Part shown: piece by piece, positions 46,004-55,082 of the stretch
Layout of the letters: each line of letters starts with the position of its first letter
Numbering within the stretch: position 1 is the stretch's first letter
Source: SABI01 sp963663665
Lineage (GTDB): Bacteria > Spirochaetota > Spirochaetia > Sphaerochaetales > Sphaerochaetaceae
Assembly: GCA_963663665.2 (NCBI GenBank)
Contig: CAXXKP010000001.1
Coordinates: 682,001 to 746,000 of the forward strand
DNA: 64,000 bases
Reading direction: 5' to 3'
Program-made: the position numbers and the translations under genes
The notes under the pieces: model-generated
The model's input: only the letters and a program-made list of their open reading frames with translations
The model's database searches: none
What the model was told of the DNA's origin: nothing

Positions 46004-46814
46004 TAAATCAATCATACATATTATTCGGCCTCTCATATTAACGTTGATTGGAGTTGGTATGCTTTTCCCTTTTGTTTGGATGATCACCACCTCCTTTAAA
46101 CAAGGAGTAGATGTATTTTCTTTATCTATCATTCCAAAAAATCCTAGCATAAAAAACTATATAAGAATTTTCAAAAACAGCAATTTCCCTTGGTGGTTTT
46201 TTAACTCGCTTTTTGTTGGGCTCTGTGTTACAGCTTCGGTTCTTTTCTTCGATTCTTTAGTAGGATTTACTCTAAGCAAATATAATTTCAAAGGGAAGAA
46301 AGCGGTCTTTCTATTGATTTTATCTACGATGATGATTCCAACTGAAATGTTAGTCATCCCATGGTATATCATGTCAAATAATCTCCATTGGGTTGATTCT
46401 TATTGGGGAATTATGTTTCCAGGATTAATGTCCGGATTCGGAACTTTCCTCATGAGACAATTTTTTCAGGGAGTTCCAGATGACCTTCTTGATGCGGGAA
46501 GAATAGATGGATTAAATGAATTCTATCTCTTCTCTCGAATTGCAATCCCATTAGTGAAACCAGCTCTTGCAGCACTCGCAATATTTTCGTTTATAGGCAA
46601 CTGGAATGCCTTCATGTGGCCTTTGATTATTTCAAATAATGTACAAAAATATACACTTCCAGTTGGACTTTCATTCTTTAATGGAGAATTCCAAAGCCAA
46701 TGGGAAATGGTAATGACTGGAGCATCTATCGCTACAATTCCAGTATTCATCGTGTTTGTAATTTTCCAACGTCAAATTATACAAGGTATTGCCCTCACTG
46801 GAGTGAAAGGGTAA
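45993..46814 (+). CDS. Carbohydrate ABC transporter permease, MalG/COG0395 type
   Basis: 273 aa, six membrane segments. The EAA-type loop is altered to LLDAGRIDGLNEFYLFSRIAIP. The end IIQGIALTGVKG is typical for MalG-like proteins. It starts inside the end of the MalF-type gene, so translation is coupled. A weak hairpin (46826-46845) follows before the amidohydrolase gene. Confidence 0.93.
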   Translation: MKTNKSIIHIIRPLILTLIGVGMLFPFVWMITTSFKQGVDVFSLSIIPKNPSIKNYIRIFKNSNFPWWFFNSLFVGLCVTASVLFFDSLVGFTLSKYNFKGKKAVFLLILSTMMIPTEMLVIPWYIMSNNLHWVDSYWGIMFPGLMSGFGTFLMRQFFQGVPDDLLDAGRIDGLNEFYLFSRIAIPLVKPALAALAIFSFIGNWNAFMWPLIISNNVQKYTLPVGLSFFNGEFQSQWEMVMTGASIATIPVFIVFVIFQRQIIQGIALTGVKG

Positions 46815-46872
46815 TAGGAAAAGATCTACACCAAAATGGTTGTAGTACAAAGTAATAGTAAAGGTTGATTTT

Positions 46873-47787
46873 ATGATTCAAAATATTCCTCTCGTTGATT
46901 TTCATATGCATTTCCCAGTTCAAGGAGATTGGTTCCCTGACTATGACATGCCTAGTAAGATACAATTCGATAGTACCGGTAGTAGAGACCATGGAGAAAC
47001 TTGGAGGAAAGCATTTAATTTCCCACATCAAGAAGCAGCCAAGTCAGATACAGAGATGGCTAAATTGTATAGTGAAGACTTAATAAAAAAAGGGGTCGAA
47101 AGAGCCTTTTTTGTCTCTGGTGGTGGAAATGAACGCCTTGCTTCAATTGTAAATATGTACCCTGAACAATTCGTTGGGTTTGCACATCATCATCCTGATT
47201 CTCCCAATGCTGCACAAGAGTTAGAGCATGCACTGAGAGACCTAAAATTAAAAGGTTATAAATTACTAGGACCACTCATTGATACTCATCTTTCTGACCC
47301 TAAATATTACCCTCTATGGGAAATCTGCCAAACATATAATGTTCCCGTTCTCATTCATTTTGGACTTCTTGGAGCAGCAGGAGGGACTCCTGATGGTATA
47401 AACATCTCACCAATGAGTATCGCAAAAGTCTCAAGAGAATTCCCCCATCTAAATTTCGTAGTACCTCATTTTGGGTGTACCCACATAGAAGATTTGCTAC
47501 AAGTTTGTTGGACTCGACCAAACGTATATGTTGATACCTCCGGATCAAACCAGTGGATACGCTGGATGCCGTATCCTCTCTCTTTAGAAAGTGTTATCCA
47601 GAAATTTGTGCAGACTGTAGGTCCTGGCAGGATTATTTTTGCTACAGATTCTAGCTGGATGCCTCGAGGGTTTGCCTCCATCTATCTTGAAGAACAACAT
47701 AAAGCATTTAGATTCATGAATCTAAATGAGGATGAAATGGAACTAATCTTCTCTAAAAATGCATTAAGACTAATTGGAGAAATTTAA
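46873..47787 (+). CDS. Amidohydrolase-2 family (PF04909-type) metal-dependent hydrolase
   Basis: 304-aa TIM-barrel hydrolase or decarboxylase. Metal ligands: H11 and H13 in DFHMHFP, then VLIHFG, VVPHFGCTHIEDLL and the barrel-end Asp in IIFATDSSW. This subfamily acts on lactones, amides or carboxylates; lactonases for sugar acids are common. In this sugar operon it may open a sugar lactone or remove a side group, which is inferred. Its stop overlaps the next start (TAATG). Confidence 0.85.
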   Translation: MIQNIPLVDFHMHFPVQGDWFPDYDMPSKIQFDSTGSRDHGETWRKAFNFPHQEAAKSDTEMAKLYSEDLIKKGVERAFFVSGGGNERLASIVNMYPEQFVGFAHHHPDSPNAAQELEHALRDLKLKGYKLLGPLIDTHLSDPKYYPLWEICQTYNVPVLIHFGLLGAAGGTPDGINISPMSIAKVSREFPHLNFVVPHFGCTHIEDLLQVCWTRPNVYVDTSGSNQWIRWMPYPLSLESVIQKFVQTVGPGRIIFATDSSWMPRGFASIYLEEQHKAFRFMNLNEDEMELIFSKNALRLIGEI

Positions 47788-49103
47788 TGCCTCAAAAAAA
47801 AACAGGTGATCAACTTATTACTATTGCACAGGGTGAATTGAAATTATCTATGGGATGTACAGACCCTGTCGCAATAGCCTTTTCCTGTAATAATGCAATA
47901 GAATTATATACTTCTAAACTTGATGTAAAAAAAGAGAAAGCACTAGCAGAATTAAAAAACATAGAAATATCTCTTGATAAGAATCTCTTTAAAAACGCAA
48001 CATCTGCACGTATCCCAGGAAGTGGAGGGAAAGGGATCCATCTTGCTGTGGCCCTTGGATTAGTCCTTCCAACGCCATCAGAACCCCTCCTCATTTTTAA
48101 AGGAATCACAAAAACAGATATAGATAGAGCTAATTCTTTATTAGACAGTGTTTCTGTATTACTTACTGTAAAAGAAGGGAAAGACCATATATATGCGAGC
48201 ACATCTCTTACTTTCAGCGACAATATTCACACAATAGCAGTTGTAGAAGGACAGCATGATGCAATCAATTCCCTCCAATTCCAAGGAGAGGAGATATTTA
48301 AGAAAAGTTTTATCGAAGAAGAGGCGCACTCTTCATTAATACTTAAATTAGAAGATGTGCTTGGATGTATTGAGACAATTCCTCTTTCAGATATTGAATT
48401 TATTAATGAGGGATTTTCTTATAATGTCTCGGCAGGAAAAACCACCGACAACATACTACAATCGGAAGCTTCAATTATAGAAAGTTTATATGGAACCAAT
48501 CTGAATTCAAAAGCCTCGCTAATCTATAAAACTCGAACATCAATTTCAAATGCAACAAGAAGAAGGATGGGAGGAGAAGAAATTCCTATTTTATCATGTG
48601 GGGGGTCTGGGAACCATGGAATCACGTTCTTTATCTCACTTTTTTATGGGTTTAAGATGATAGAACCAAAAAAAGAGATTCTCCATACAGCCCTCTTAGG
48701 ACTCTATCTGTTACATATGGTAAAACAAGTTACAGGGGTTCTCACCCCGATGTGTGGGTGTGCCCTTTCATCATCTCTAGCAGTCGCGGCTTCCTTAACA
48801 TGGGCAAGTGGAGGCAGTCAAGAACAAGTTATAAGAGCTATGAACTTTGTTGTGAACACCTTAGCGGGAATAGCATGTGATGGGGCAAAACCTTCTTGTG
48901 CTCTTAAAACCTCACTTGCTGGCCAAGTTGCACTAGAAAGTACACTTTTTGCATTAACAGAGGCACCATTAGCCCTTGATGAAGGTTTATCGGGGGAAAA
49001 CTTTCCTCTCCTTCTCTCTATTATAAAAAAAATTCACATAGAAGGAATGGATCAATTCGATTCTACGATGATAGATATCATCCAAGAAAGGATTACCCCA
49101 TGA
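47787..49103 (+). CDS. L-cysteine desulfidase / UPF0597 (YhaM/CyuA-like) Fe-S protein
   Basis: 438-aa relative of the serine dehydratase alpha chain; family members cleave L-cysteine to pyruvate, sulfide and ammonia. Conserved Cys segments: SMGCTDPVA (C24), LSCGGSGNHGIT, TPMCGCALSSS and GIACDGAKPSCALK, which probably bind a [4Fe-4S] cluster. It overlaps both neighbours by one and four bases. Its presence in a sugar-import operon suggests the substrate carries an amino-acid or thiol part, or that a different beta-elimination is catalysed. Confidence 0.88.
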   Translation: MPQKKTGDQLITIAQGELKLSMGCTDPVAIAFSCNNAIELYTSKLDVKKEKALAELKNIEISLDKNLFKNATSARIPGSGGKGIHLAVALGLVLPTPSEPLLIFKGITKTDIDRANSLLDSVSVLLTVKEGKDHIYASTSLTFSDNIHTIAVVEGQHDAINSLQFQGEEIFKKSFIEEEAHSSLILKLEDVLGCIETIPLSDIEFINEGFSYNVSAGKTTDNILQSEASIIESLYGTNLNSKASLIYKTRTSISNATRRRMGGEEIPILSCGGSGNHGITFFISLFYGFKMIEPKKEILHTALLGLYLLHMVKQVTGVLTPMCGCALSSSLAVAASLTWASGGSQEQVIRAMNFVVNTLAGIACDGAKPSCALKTSLAGQVALESTLFALTEAPLALDEGLSGENFPLLLSIIKKIHIEGMDQFDSTMIDIIQERITP

Positions 49104-50044
49104 AAAAATGGGATCCAACTTTACAGGTGAATCTCTTGGCAATCTTTGCATCATTCTTGTGGGCTTCAGCGTTTTTAGCAGGTAAAATTACCTTAGAATA
49201 CCTCCCCCCATTGCACCTCGCCTCTTTTAGATTATTAATTGCAGGAGTTATGCTTCTTATTTTTACTCGAAAAAATCCTTTTTCTGGATTAAAAGGTAAT
49301 ATAGGGCCATTTTTACTATTAACTTTTTTCCAGACTATTATTCTATTCAGTGCGTTTAATATTGGTCTTAATTTAGTGAACGGCTCTTTCGGCGCGATTA
49401 TTATTGGAGCATCTCCTGCAGTTTCATCAACTATTGCAATGATAGCCTTCAAAGATGAGAAAGTATCTTTTAAGAAAGTAGCAGGGTTGTCAATTGGAGT
49501 TATTTCTATCATCGTTTTAACGATCTCAAAGGATGGGAATATTGATCAAGGGACACATAATATCTTAGGAGGGGGACTTCTCTTTTTTTGCAATATCGCA
49601 AGTGGTTTAGGCAATGTCATTATGAAAAAAAAGTTCTCTTCTTTTGATCCCGTTCGCATCACAAATGCTCAACTTTTTTTAGGAAGCCCAGTAGTATATA
49701 TACTTGCCCTGATATTCGAACCTCATATTACTATCAATATCCCCTTTAAAGGAATAATCAGTTTACTCTATCTTTCTTTCATAACGGCAACTGCTGTTTC
49801 AATATGGATGGGCCTCGTTGCAAGAAAAGACGTTAAAATCTCTTCTATTACTATGTGGAAATTCCTTATTCCATCTGTAGGAGCTTTTTTGAATTGGATG
49901 TTTAATCCTTTAGATAATCCAACATTTCTATCAATATGTGCTATTATTGGAATAGTTGTTGCCATTTTAATTTCAGTATCAGATAATAGTGTCCACATAC
50001 TTCATCTAAATTACAAACAAGTTGAAATAAAGGAGCCTCAATAA
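49100..50044 (+). CDS. EamA/DMT-family transporter
   Basis: 314-aa inner-membrane carrier with ten membrane segments in two EamA repeats (about 10-140 and 155-295). It overlaps the desulfidase-like gene by four bases (ATGA) and the ROK gene by one (TAATG). It probably exports a product of the pathway, such as an amino acid or thiol, which is inferred from its upstream neighbour. Confidence 0.88.
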   Translation: MKKWDPTLQVNLLAIFASFLWASAFLAGKITLEYLPPLHLASFRLLIAGVMLLIFTRKNPFSGLKGNIGPFLLLTFFQTIILFSAFNIGLNLVNGSFGAIIIGASPAVSSTIAMIAFKDEKVSFKKVAGLSIGVISIIVLTISKDGNIDQGTHNILGGGLLFFCNIASGLGNVIMKKKFSSFDPVRITNAQLFLGSPVVYILALIFEPHITINIPFKGIISLLYLSFITATAVSIWMGLVARKDVKISSITMWKFLIPSVGAFLNWMFNPLDNPTFLSICAIIGIVVAILISVSDNSVHILHLNYKQVEIKEPQ

Positions 50045-51243
50045 TGAAGAATGTCTCTACCACTGTTGATGTAAAAATAGCTAACGCTGTAAAAATATAT
50101 ACTCAACTTCGTGGAAATACAGGGTTTTCAAAATCTCAACTAGCCCAAGCAGTACATCTTTCATTCGCTTCTGTTTCAAATATGTGTACAGCTCTCGAAG
50201 AGGAAGGCTTGCTTAAAGTCACCAATAATATTCGTTCTACAGGAGGAAGAAAAGCTGCAAAAGTGACTTTCAATGCAGACTATGCCCATACTCTTGTTAT
50301 TGATATGCATCATACCCAGCATATATACCTTGCTATTGTAAATCTTGAAAATACAATTATAGAATCTACTCGTTTTGAAGTAATTCCCTCTGATTCTCTT
50401 GATATTATCCTTGATAATATACATCGATACTCTTCTGATCTTATGAGGAAAACTAAATATAATATTCTAGGGGTGTGTGTCGGTATTTCTGCAGTTTTTA
50501 ATCCTAAAACAAAAACTCTTCTTCAAAGCTCTAACCCTGTTTTTGAGAGGGTTAACCTACTCACCTATCTTGCAGATCTTTTCCCTAATAAAAAAATTTT
50601 AGTAGAAAATGATGCAAACTTAGCTGCATTATCTCAAACAGGGCTTGGAGAAACATGCAGGAAAAACATTTTATTCATCTTCTTCACCCAAGGAATTGGT
50701 CTTGGAATCTTAATTAATGGCAATCTGTATATGGGAACAAACGGATTCGCAGGAGAACTTGGTCACTTAAAAGTAACTGGTGGGACAAAGAAATGTAAAT
50801 GTGGAGCATTAGGTTGCTTAAGAACAGTAGCGACGTTAGAATCAATCGCTCAAGATTTGGGAGAAACAACATTGCTTTCTTCATTACCTTCTTCTGTCTT
50901 ATACACAACATCTTTAGCAGAACGATATAGCAAGAATGAAACAGCAGTAGTAAACCGCGTAAATTTTGCTGCAGAGAAGATGGGAGAAGTAATGTCCGAA
51001 TTATTTGACCTGTTTAATCCTGAAGAAATAGTCCTTGGGGGAAATATGGGAGCTTTATTCCCATACATTAAAAATACTATTAGAGAGCATTCAAGAGAAT
51101 TATCTAACCTGTCTAGAGAAGTAGATTTACAAATCAGGTTCATTGACCTAAAAACCTTCGAACTTATTCAAAAAGGGGGAGGTGAAAAAATGTTCCAGTA
51201 TTGGATGGAACATGGATTCCCCAGTAATATAGAGTTAATATAA
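50044..51243 (+). CDS. ROK-family transcriptional regulator (NagC/XylR type)
   Basis: 399 aa. N-terminal winged helix-turn-helix (about 15-75, FSKSQLAQAVHLSFASVSNMC) and a ROK sugar-kinase-like domain. The zinc motif reads CKCGALGCLRT, where most ROK proteins have Glu after the last Cys-Leu. VENDANLAALSQTGLGE and the GELGHLKV segment belong to the sugar site. It is the last gene of the operon starting at 40703 and probably represses that operon, including itself, through the palindrome at 40642-40670. Confidence 0.9.
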   Translation: MKNVSTTVDVKIANAVKIYTQLRGNTGFSKSQLAQAVHLSFASVSNMCTALEEEGLLKVTNNIRSTGGRKAAKVTFNADYAHTLVIDMHHTQHIYLAIVNLENTIIESTRFEVIPSDSLDIILDNIHRYSSDLMRKTKYNILGVCVGISAVFNPKTKTLLQSSNPVFERVNLLTYLADLFPNKKILVENDANLAALSQTGLGETCRKNILFIFFTQGIGLGILINGNLYMGTNGFAGELGHLKVTGGTKKCKCGALGCLRTVATLESIAQDLGETTLLSSLPSSVLYTTSLAERYSKNETAVVNRVNFAAEKMGEVMSELFDLFNPEEIVLGGNMGALFPYIKNTIREHSRELSNLSREVDLQIRFIDLKTFELIQKGGGEKMFQYWMEHGFPSNIELI

Positions 51244-51282
51244 AATGGATAAAATATTTTTTGATTTATATATTAAAATATG

Positions 51283-51325
51283 TTGACAAATAATAAAAAT
51301 AGCAATAGGTTAGTTATCGTTAACT
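51283..51325 (+). promoter_or_regulatory. tetR promoter overlapped by TetR operator
   Basis: TTGACA (51283-51288), 17 bases, then TAGGTT (51306-51311). The sequence GGTTAGTTATCGTTAACT (51308-51325), with inverted arms AGTTA and TAACT, overlaps the -10. The same 18 bases recur at 51947-51964. Autorepression by the TetR protein is inferred. Confidence 0.75.
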
Positions 51326-51338
51326 TTATGGGAAAAAA

Positions 51339-51920
51339 ATGAAAGAATTTACGGAAAAACAGCAGCAAATTATCTCAGTCTCAATGCAACTTATTGTAGA
51401 GAAAGGACTGAGTAATTTAACAATAAGAAATATTGCCAAAAAAATAGGGGTAAGTGAACCTGCTTTATATCGTCATTTTGAATCAAAGCATGAGATCTTA
51501 GTGGCCCTCGTCGAAACCCTTCAGTCAGCAATCCTTCCTCACTTCGTTCTGATAGGTAAACCTCATAATTTAAATCAATCAGTATTCACTCCATTTCTTA
51601 CTGCTCTTTTTACTACGATTGAAAAGAACCCATCCTACGCCCTCTTTGTGTTTAGTGAAGAGGCTTTTCATAACGACCCAGAGTTACGTCCCCATTTATT
51701 TAATCTGGTAAATCAAATTCTTTCATCAATAGAGAAAGAATTTGCACTATTACAAACAGAATCACAATGGAATAAAAAGCTTTCCACTCATGAAGGAGCA
51801 ATTATTACCTTAAGTATTATCCGCTTCACAGTTACTAAATGGCATCTTTCTCATGGAGTAAGCACTCTCATCGAGGAAATAGATCCATTAGCTCATCTAT
51901 TACAAACACTTTTATTTTAA
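51339..51920 (+). CDS. TetR/AcrR-family regulator
   Basis: 193-aa repressor, normal length. The N-terminal helix-turn-helix is clear (about 10-55; LTIRNIAKKIGVSEPALYRH). The C-terminal helical ligand domain is variable. It is followed directly by the RND exporter operon. Identical operator-like sites lie before this gene and before the exporter gene, so it probably controls both in response to an exported compound or envelope stress. Confidence 0.93.
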   Translation: MKEFTEKQQQIISVSMQLIVEKGLSNLTIRNIAKKIGVSEPALYRHFESKHEILVALVETLQSAILPHFVLIGKPHNLNQSVFTPFLTALFTTIEKNPSYALFVFSEEAFHNDPELRPHLFNLVNQILSSIEKEFALLQTESQWNKKLSTHEGAIITLSIIRFTVTKWHLSHGVSTLIEEIDPLAHLLQTLLF

Positions 51921-51946
51921 GGTGAATATATTTTTTTTACTTAGAA

Positions 51947-51964
51947 GGTTAGTTATCGTTAACT
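51947..51964 (+). promoter_or_regulatory. Second TetR operator, before the RND gene
   Basis: Exact copy of 51308-51325; the match extends to 19 bases including the preceding A. Here the arms extend to TAGTTA and TAACTA. It ends six bases before the GGAGGA ribosome site of the RND gene. Confidence 0.75.
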
Positions 51965-51975
51965 ACTGGAGGAAT

Positions 51976-54291
51976 ATGGAACTACTATACACTATTACAA
52001 AAAAACCCTTATTGGTAATTCTATTCATTTTGCTTATAACAATTGGGTCTATGTTCTTAATAGTCCAACATGCTCATCTTGAAACAGATCTAGATGAGTA
52101 TATGCCATCGGCTCATCCTTTGTTTGTTCAGAGCAATGAAAATAGTGAGATATTTGGAATAAGCGATGCTATCATGATAGCAATAGAGCATCCAACATCC
52201 ATCTACAACACAGGAACTTTACAGAAGATAAAGGAGATATCTGATGATTTGCCAAATCATTTTGAAGAACTTCGCGATGGTGAAGTTACATCTCTCTACA
52301 CTGCAAGTAATATAAAAGTGGATGATTGGGGCCTTCAAGTAACATCTTTTTACGACTCAGTTCCAAATACAGCAGAAGAACTAGATATATTAAGAACGAG
52401 TGTTTCTTCAAACGAGATGATCTATAAACGAATTGTAAGTGAAGATGAAACCTCTGCTTTAATCATGTTTGAAATAGCAGATGATACTGATACTACACAA
52501 TTACAGAAAGACCTTATAACATATATTTCTCAGTATGAAGGACCAGAAACTATCTATGTAGCAGGTAGAGCTATTGTAGAGGGAGCTTTAGCAGAACTTG
52601 GACCCGCTGATATGGTTAGAATGTTCCCTCTAGTTATCATTACGATGATTATTCTCTTATACATTTTACTAAGGAGTATTCGACACACTCTTCTTAATCT
52701 TATAATTGTTCTTATCGGAACTATTGCCTCCTTTGGATCAATGGCTCTCTTCGGAGTCCCTGTGTATGCCGTTGATACGATGATTCCAGTTATGCTCATT
52801 GCCATAGGTGTTGCTTATGGGATACATATGCATAACTCAATCATGCATATAATTGAAAAAGATCCCCTCATTTCCAAAGATAATCTTATCCATCTAACTC
52901 TCACTCATATGGTGCGCCCAGTATCGATGGCAGCAGTTACCACGGCAATTGGATTTTCAGCTCTTATGACTTCCCAGGTACTACCTGTAAGATTTTTTGG
53001 GCTCTTCTCTTCCATCGGAGTACTCACAGAAATGATTTTCGCTCTTATGTTATTCCCTATTTCAATAAGAGTCCTAGGAATTCCTAAGGTTTATAATAAG
53101 AAAAAAAAATCTATATCAGATCCGTTAAAAAATAACGCCCTCACGACATTAATACTTAAAAGGCCAAGACCAATTATAATTGGAGGCATCCTATTAACAG
53201 CATTAGGGTTATATGGGTCAACACAGATCTGGATAGATACAAGTTTCTTAGCAAACTTCGAAAAAGACCATCCAATAGTAGTTACCGACAAATTTGTAAA
53301 TGCAATATTCGGTGGAACAAACTCGGTTAATGTCATTTTATCAAGTGAGAATATAGACACCTTTAAAGACCCGAAAGTATTACAAACAATGGAAAATATG
53401 CAACAAAATATTCTTACCAACAACCTTGTAGGGGCAGCTTTCTCTCTTACTGATTTTATTAAAAGAATGAATTTTGTAATGAATGAAGAAGAAGAACAAT
53501 TTTTATCAATACCAGATAATCAAGAACTAATCGCTCAATACTTACTTCTCTATGATATGAGTGGAGACAGTGAAACGCTCTCACAAGTTGTAGATTATAA
53601 CTTTGAAAAAGCAAATATGACCTTTCAGCTTAAAAACGATAGCACTTTATTGATGGAAGAAATTATTAACTCTGTTGAATCGTACACTCATGAATTTGAT
53701 GAGCTTGGGATCTCAATAAGCTACTCTGGCAGTGGATACACTGCATACATTTTCTCTCAGCTCCTTATGGATGGCCAAATACTCTCATTAACAATCTCGT
53801 TTATTATTGTGGCTCTCCTATTAGCAATTGTTTTCAAAAACATCCTCATAGGAATAATTGGGACTATCCCCATAGCAATTACGGCAACTGTAAATTTTGG
53901 AGTGATGGGGCTCTTAGGGATTCCTTTGAGTTCTGCTACAGCACTTATCTCTTCTATCGCAATTGGTATTGGTGTCGATTATGCAATTCACTTAATTGAA
54001 CACTACTTATTAAAACGTAAAGAAGGGCTTTCAATTCAAGAGACTGTAAATGAAACAATTACCCATACAGGGAAAGCGATACTATTTAATGCAATTGCCG
54101 TAATGGGTGGTTTTATTGTCCTTACTTTCAGCGTATTCCCTCCAAACAGACAAGTTGGAGCTCTCATTGCATTAAATATGGTTATTAGTGCAGCAATGAC
54201 TCTTACCGTGTTGTTAGTGACAATTGTGGCCATCGATAAAAAAAATAAAATTAACATAACACCAAAAATTAAGGAGTATTACTATGAATAA
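51976..54291 (+). CDS. RND-superfamily (MMPL-type) exporter
   Basis: 771-aa inner-membrane exporter with twelve membrane segments and two large periplasmic loops (about 30-210 and 420-590), each followed by a five-segment sterol-sensing-like bundle. The second half has the proton-relay-type motif GIGVDYAIHLIEHYL; the first half has GVAYGIHMHN, with Ala where Asp would be expected. The open frame can be read from GTG 51922, but ATG 51976 with TGGAGGAAT is the real start and leaves the operator outside the gene. It heads the exporter/LolA-like/barrel operon, probably moving lipid or hydrophobic substrates. Confidence 0.92.
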   Translation: MELLYTITKKPLLVILFILLITIGSMFLIVQHAHLETDLDEYMPSAHPLFVQSNENSEIFGISDAIMIAIEHPTSIYNTGTLQKIKEISDDLPNHFEELRDGEVTSLYTASNIKVDDWGLQVTSFYDSVPNTAEELDILRTSVSSNEMIYKRIVSEDETSALIMFEIADDTDTTQLQKDLITYISQYEGPETIYVAGRAIVEGALAELGPADMVRMFPLVIITMIILLYILLRSIRHTLLNLIIVLIGTIASFGSMALFGVPVYAVDTMIPVMLIAIGVAYGIHMHNSIMHIIEKDPLISKDNLIHLTLTHMVRPVSMAAVTTAIGFSALMTSQVLPVRFFGLFSSIGVLTEMIFALMLFPISIRVLGIPKVYNKKKKSISDPLKNNALTTLILKRPRPIIIGGILLTALGLYGSTQIWIDTSFLANFEKDHPIVVTDKFVNAIFGGTNSVNVILSSENIDTFKDPKVLQTMENMQQNILTNNLVGAAFSLTDFIKRMNFVMNEEEEQFLSIPDNQELIAQYLLLYDMSGDSETLSQVVDYNFEKANMTFQLKNDSTLLMEEIINSVESYTHEFDELGISISYSGSGYTAYIFSQLLMDGQILSLTISFIIVALLLAIVFKNILIGIIGTIPIAITATVNFGVMGLLGIPLSSATALISSIAIGIGVDYAIHLIEHYLLKRKEGLSIQETVNETITHTGKAILFNAIAVMGGFIVLTFSVFPPNRQVGALIALNMVISAAMTLTVLLVTIVAIDKKNKINITPKIKEYYYE

Positions 54292-55066
54292 CATAATGAA
54301 GAAATTATCCCTATTATTTTTCCTCATCATCATCTCTATTATACCGATTTGGGCTACCCCTAGTGGATTTGACATCATGCAACAGGTTTACAACAGAGAT
54401 ACAGGTAATGATATGAAAGCAGATCTTGCCATGGGAATCACAAACGCACGAGGGTCTACAAGAGAACGTAGTATTGTTCAAATTCGAACTATTGAAGAAG
54501 GAATTGAGAAAAAATTAATGTTCTTCACGGCCCCATCTGATGTAAAAGATACTGGATTTTTAAGTATCTCTTACCCCTCTGACAAAGATGATGATCAATG
54601 GATTTATCTTCCCGCATTAAAAAGGGTCAAGAGGATTGCCTCAAGTAATAAAAATGATTCCTTTATGGGTTCTGATTTCACTTACGATGATATGGGTGCT
54701 AGGAATCCTAATAAGGATACCCACTTAATTATAGGAGAAGAAACAATAGAGAATGTTGATTGTTATGTCATTGAAAGTATCCCCCTTAAAAAAGGAGGGG
54801 ATATCACAAAAACATTAAACTGGATTGCTAAAGATGGATCATTTGGTCTAAAAAAGGAATTTTATCAAGGGAATACCTTAGTAAAAACTTTATCAATTCA
54901 TGAATCAACTATAATCGATTCAATTATTGTTATAACTGACATGGTGATGGAAAACAACATTAAAGGGACTAAAACAAGAATTACTATGAACAATGTCTCA
55001 TTTAATAACGATTTTGACGATTCCCTTTTTACGGAAAGACAACTAAAAATTGGACCTCGATTCTAA
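54284..55066 (+). CDS. LolA-like outer-membrane lipoprotein-sorting protein
   Basis: 260-aa periplasmic protein with a signal peptide (about 5-24, ending IPIWA) and the LolA/LolB-like half-barrel of the COG2834 type: TRERSIVQIRTIEEGIEKK, FLSISYPSDKDDDQWIYLPALKRVKRI and GSDFTYDDMG. Proteins of this kind are commonly encoded beside MMPL/RND exporters and may carry a lipid-like substrate across the periplasm. AGGAG precedes ATG 54284, which overlaps the RND stop by eight bases. Confidence 0.9.
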   Translation: MNNIMKKLSLLFFLIIISIIPIWATPSGFDIMQQVYNRDTGNDMKADLAMGITNARGSTRERSIVQIRTIEEGIEKKLMFFTAPSDVKDTGFLSISYPSDKDDDQWIYLPALKRVKRIASSNKNDSFMGSDFTYDDMGARNPNKDTHLIIGEETIENVDCYVIESIPLKKGGDITKTLNWIAKDGSFGLKKEFYQGNTLVKTLSIHESTIIDSIIVITDMVMENNIKGTKTRITMNNVSFNNDFDDSLFTERQLKIGPRF

Positions 55067-55082
55067 CAAGGAAAAAAATATC

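Noticed and set aside
46826..46845. Hairpin CTACA/TGTAG after the second permease as a terminator
   Set aside because: The stem is short and bulged with no T-tract, and the downstream gene continues the operon only 58 bases after the permease stop.
47810..48223. 137-aa open frame on the minus strand
   Set aside because: Antisense to the desulfidase-like gene; no ribosome site and no recognisable domain.
49093..49512. 139-aa open frame on the minus strand
   Set aside because: Antisense to the EamA transporter gene.
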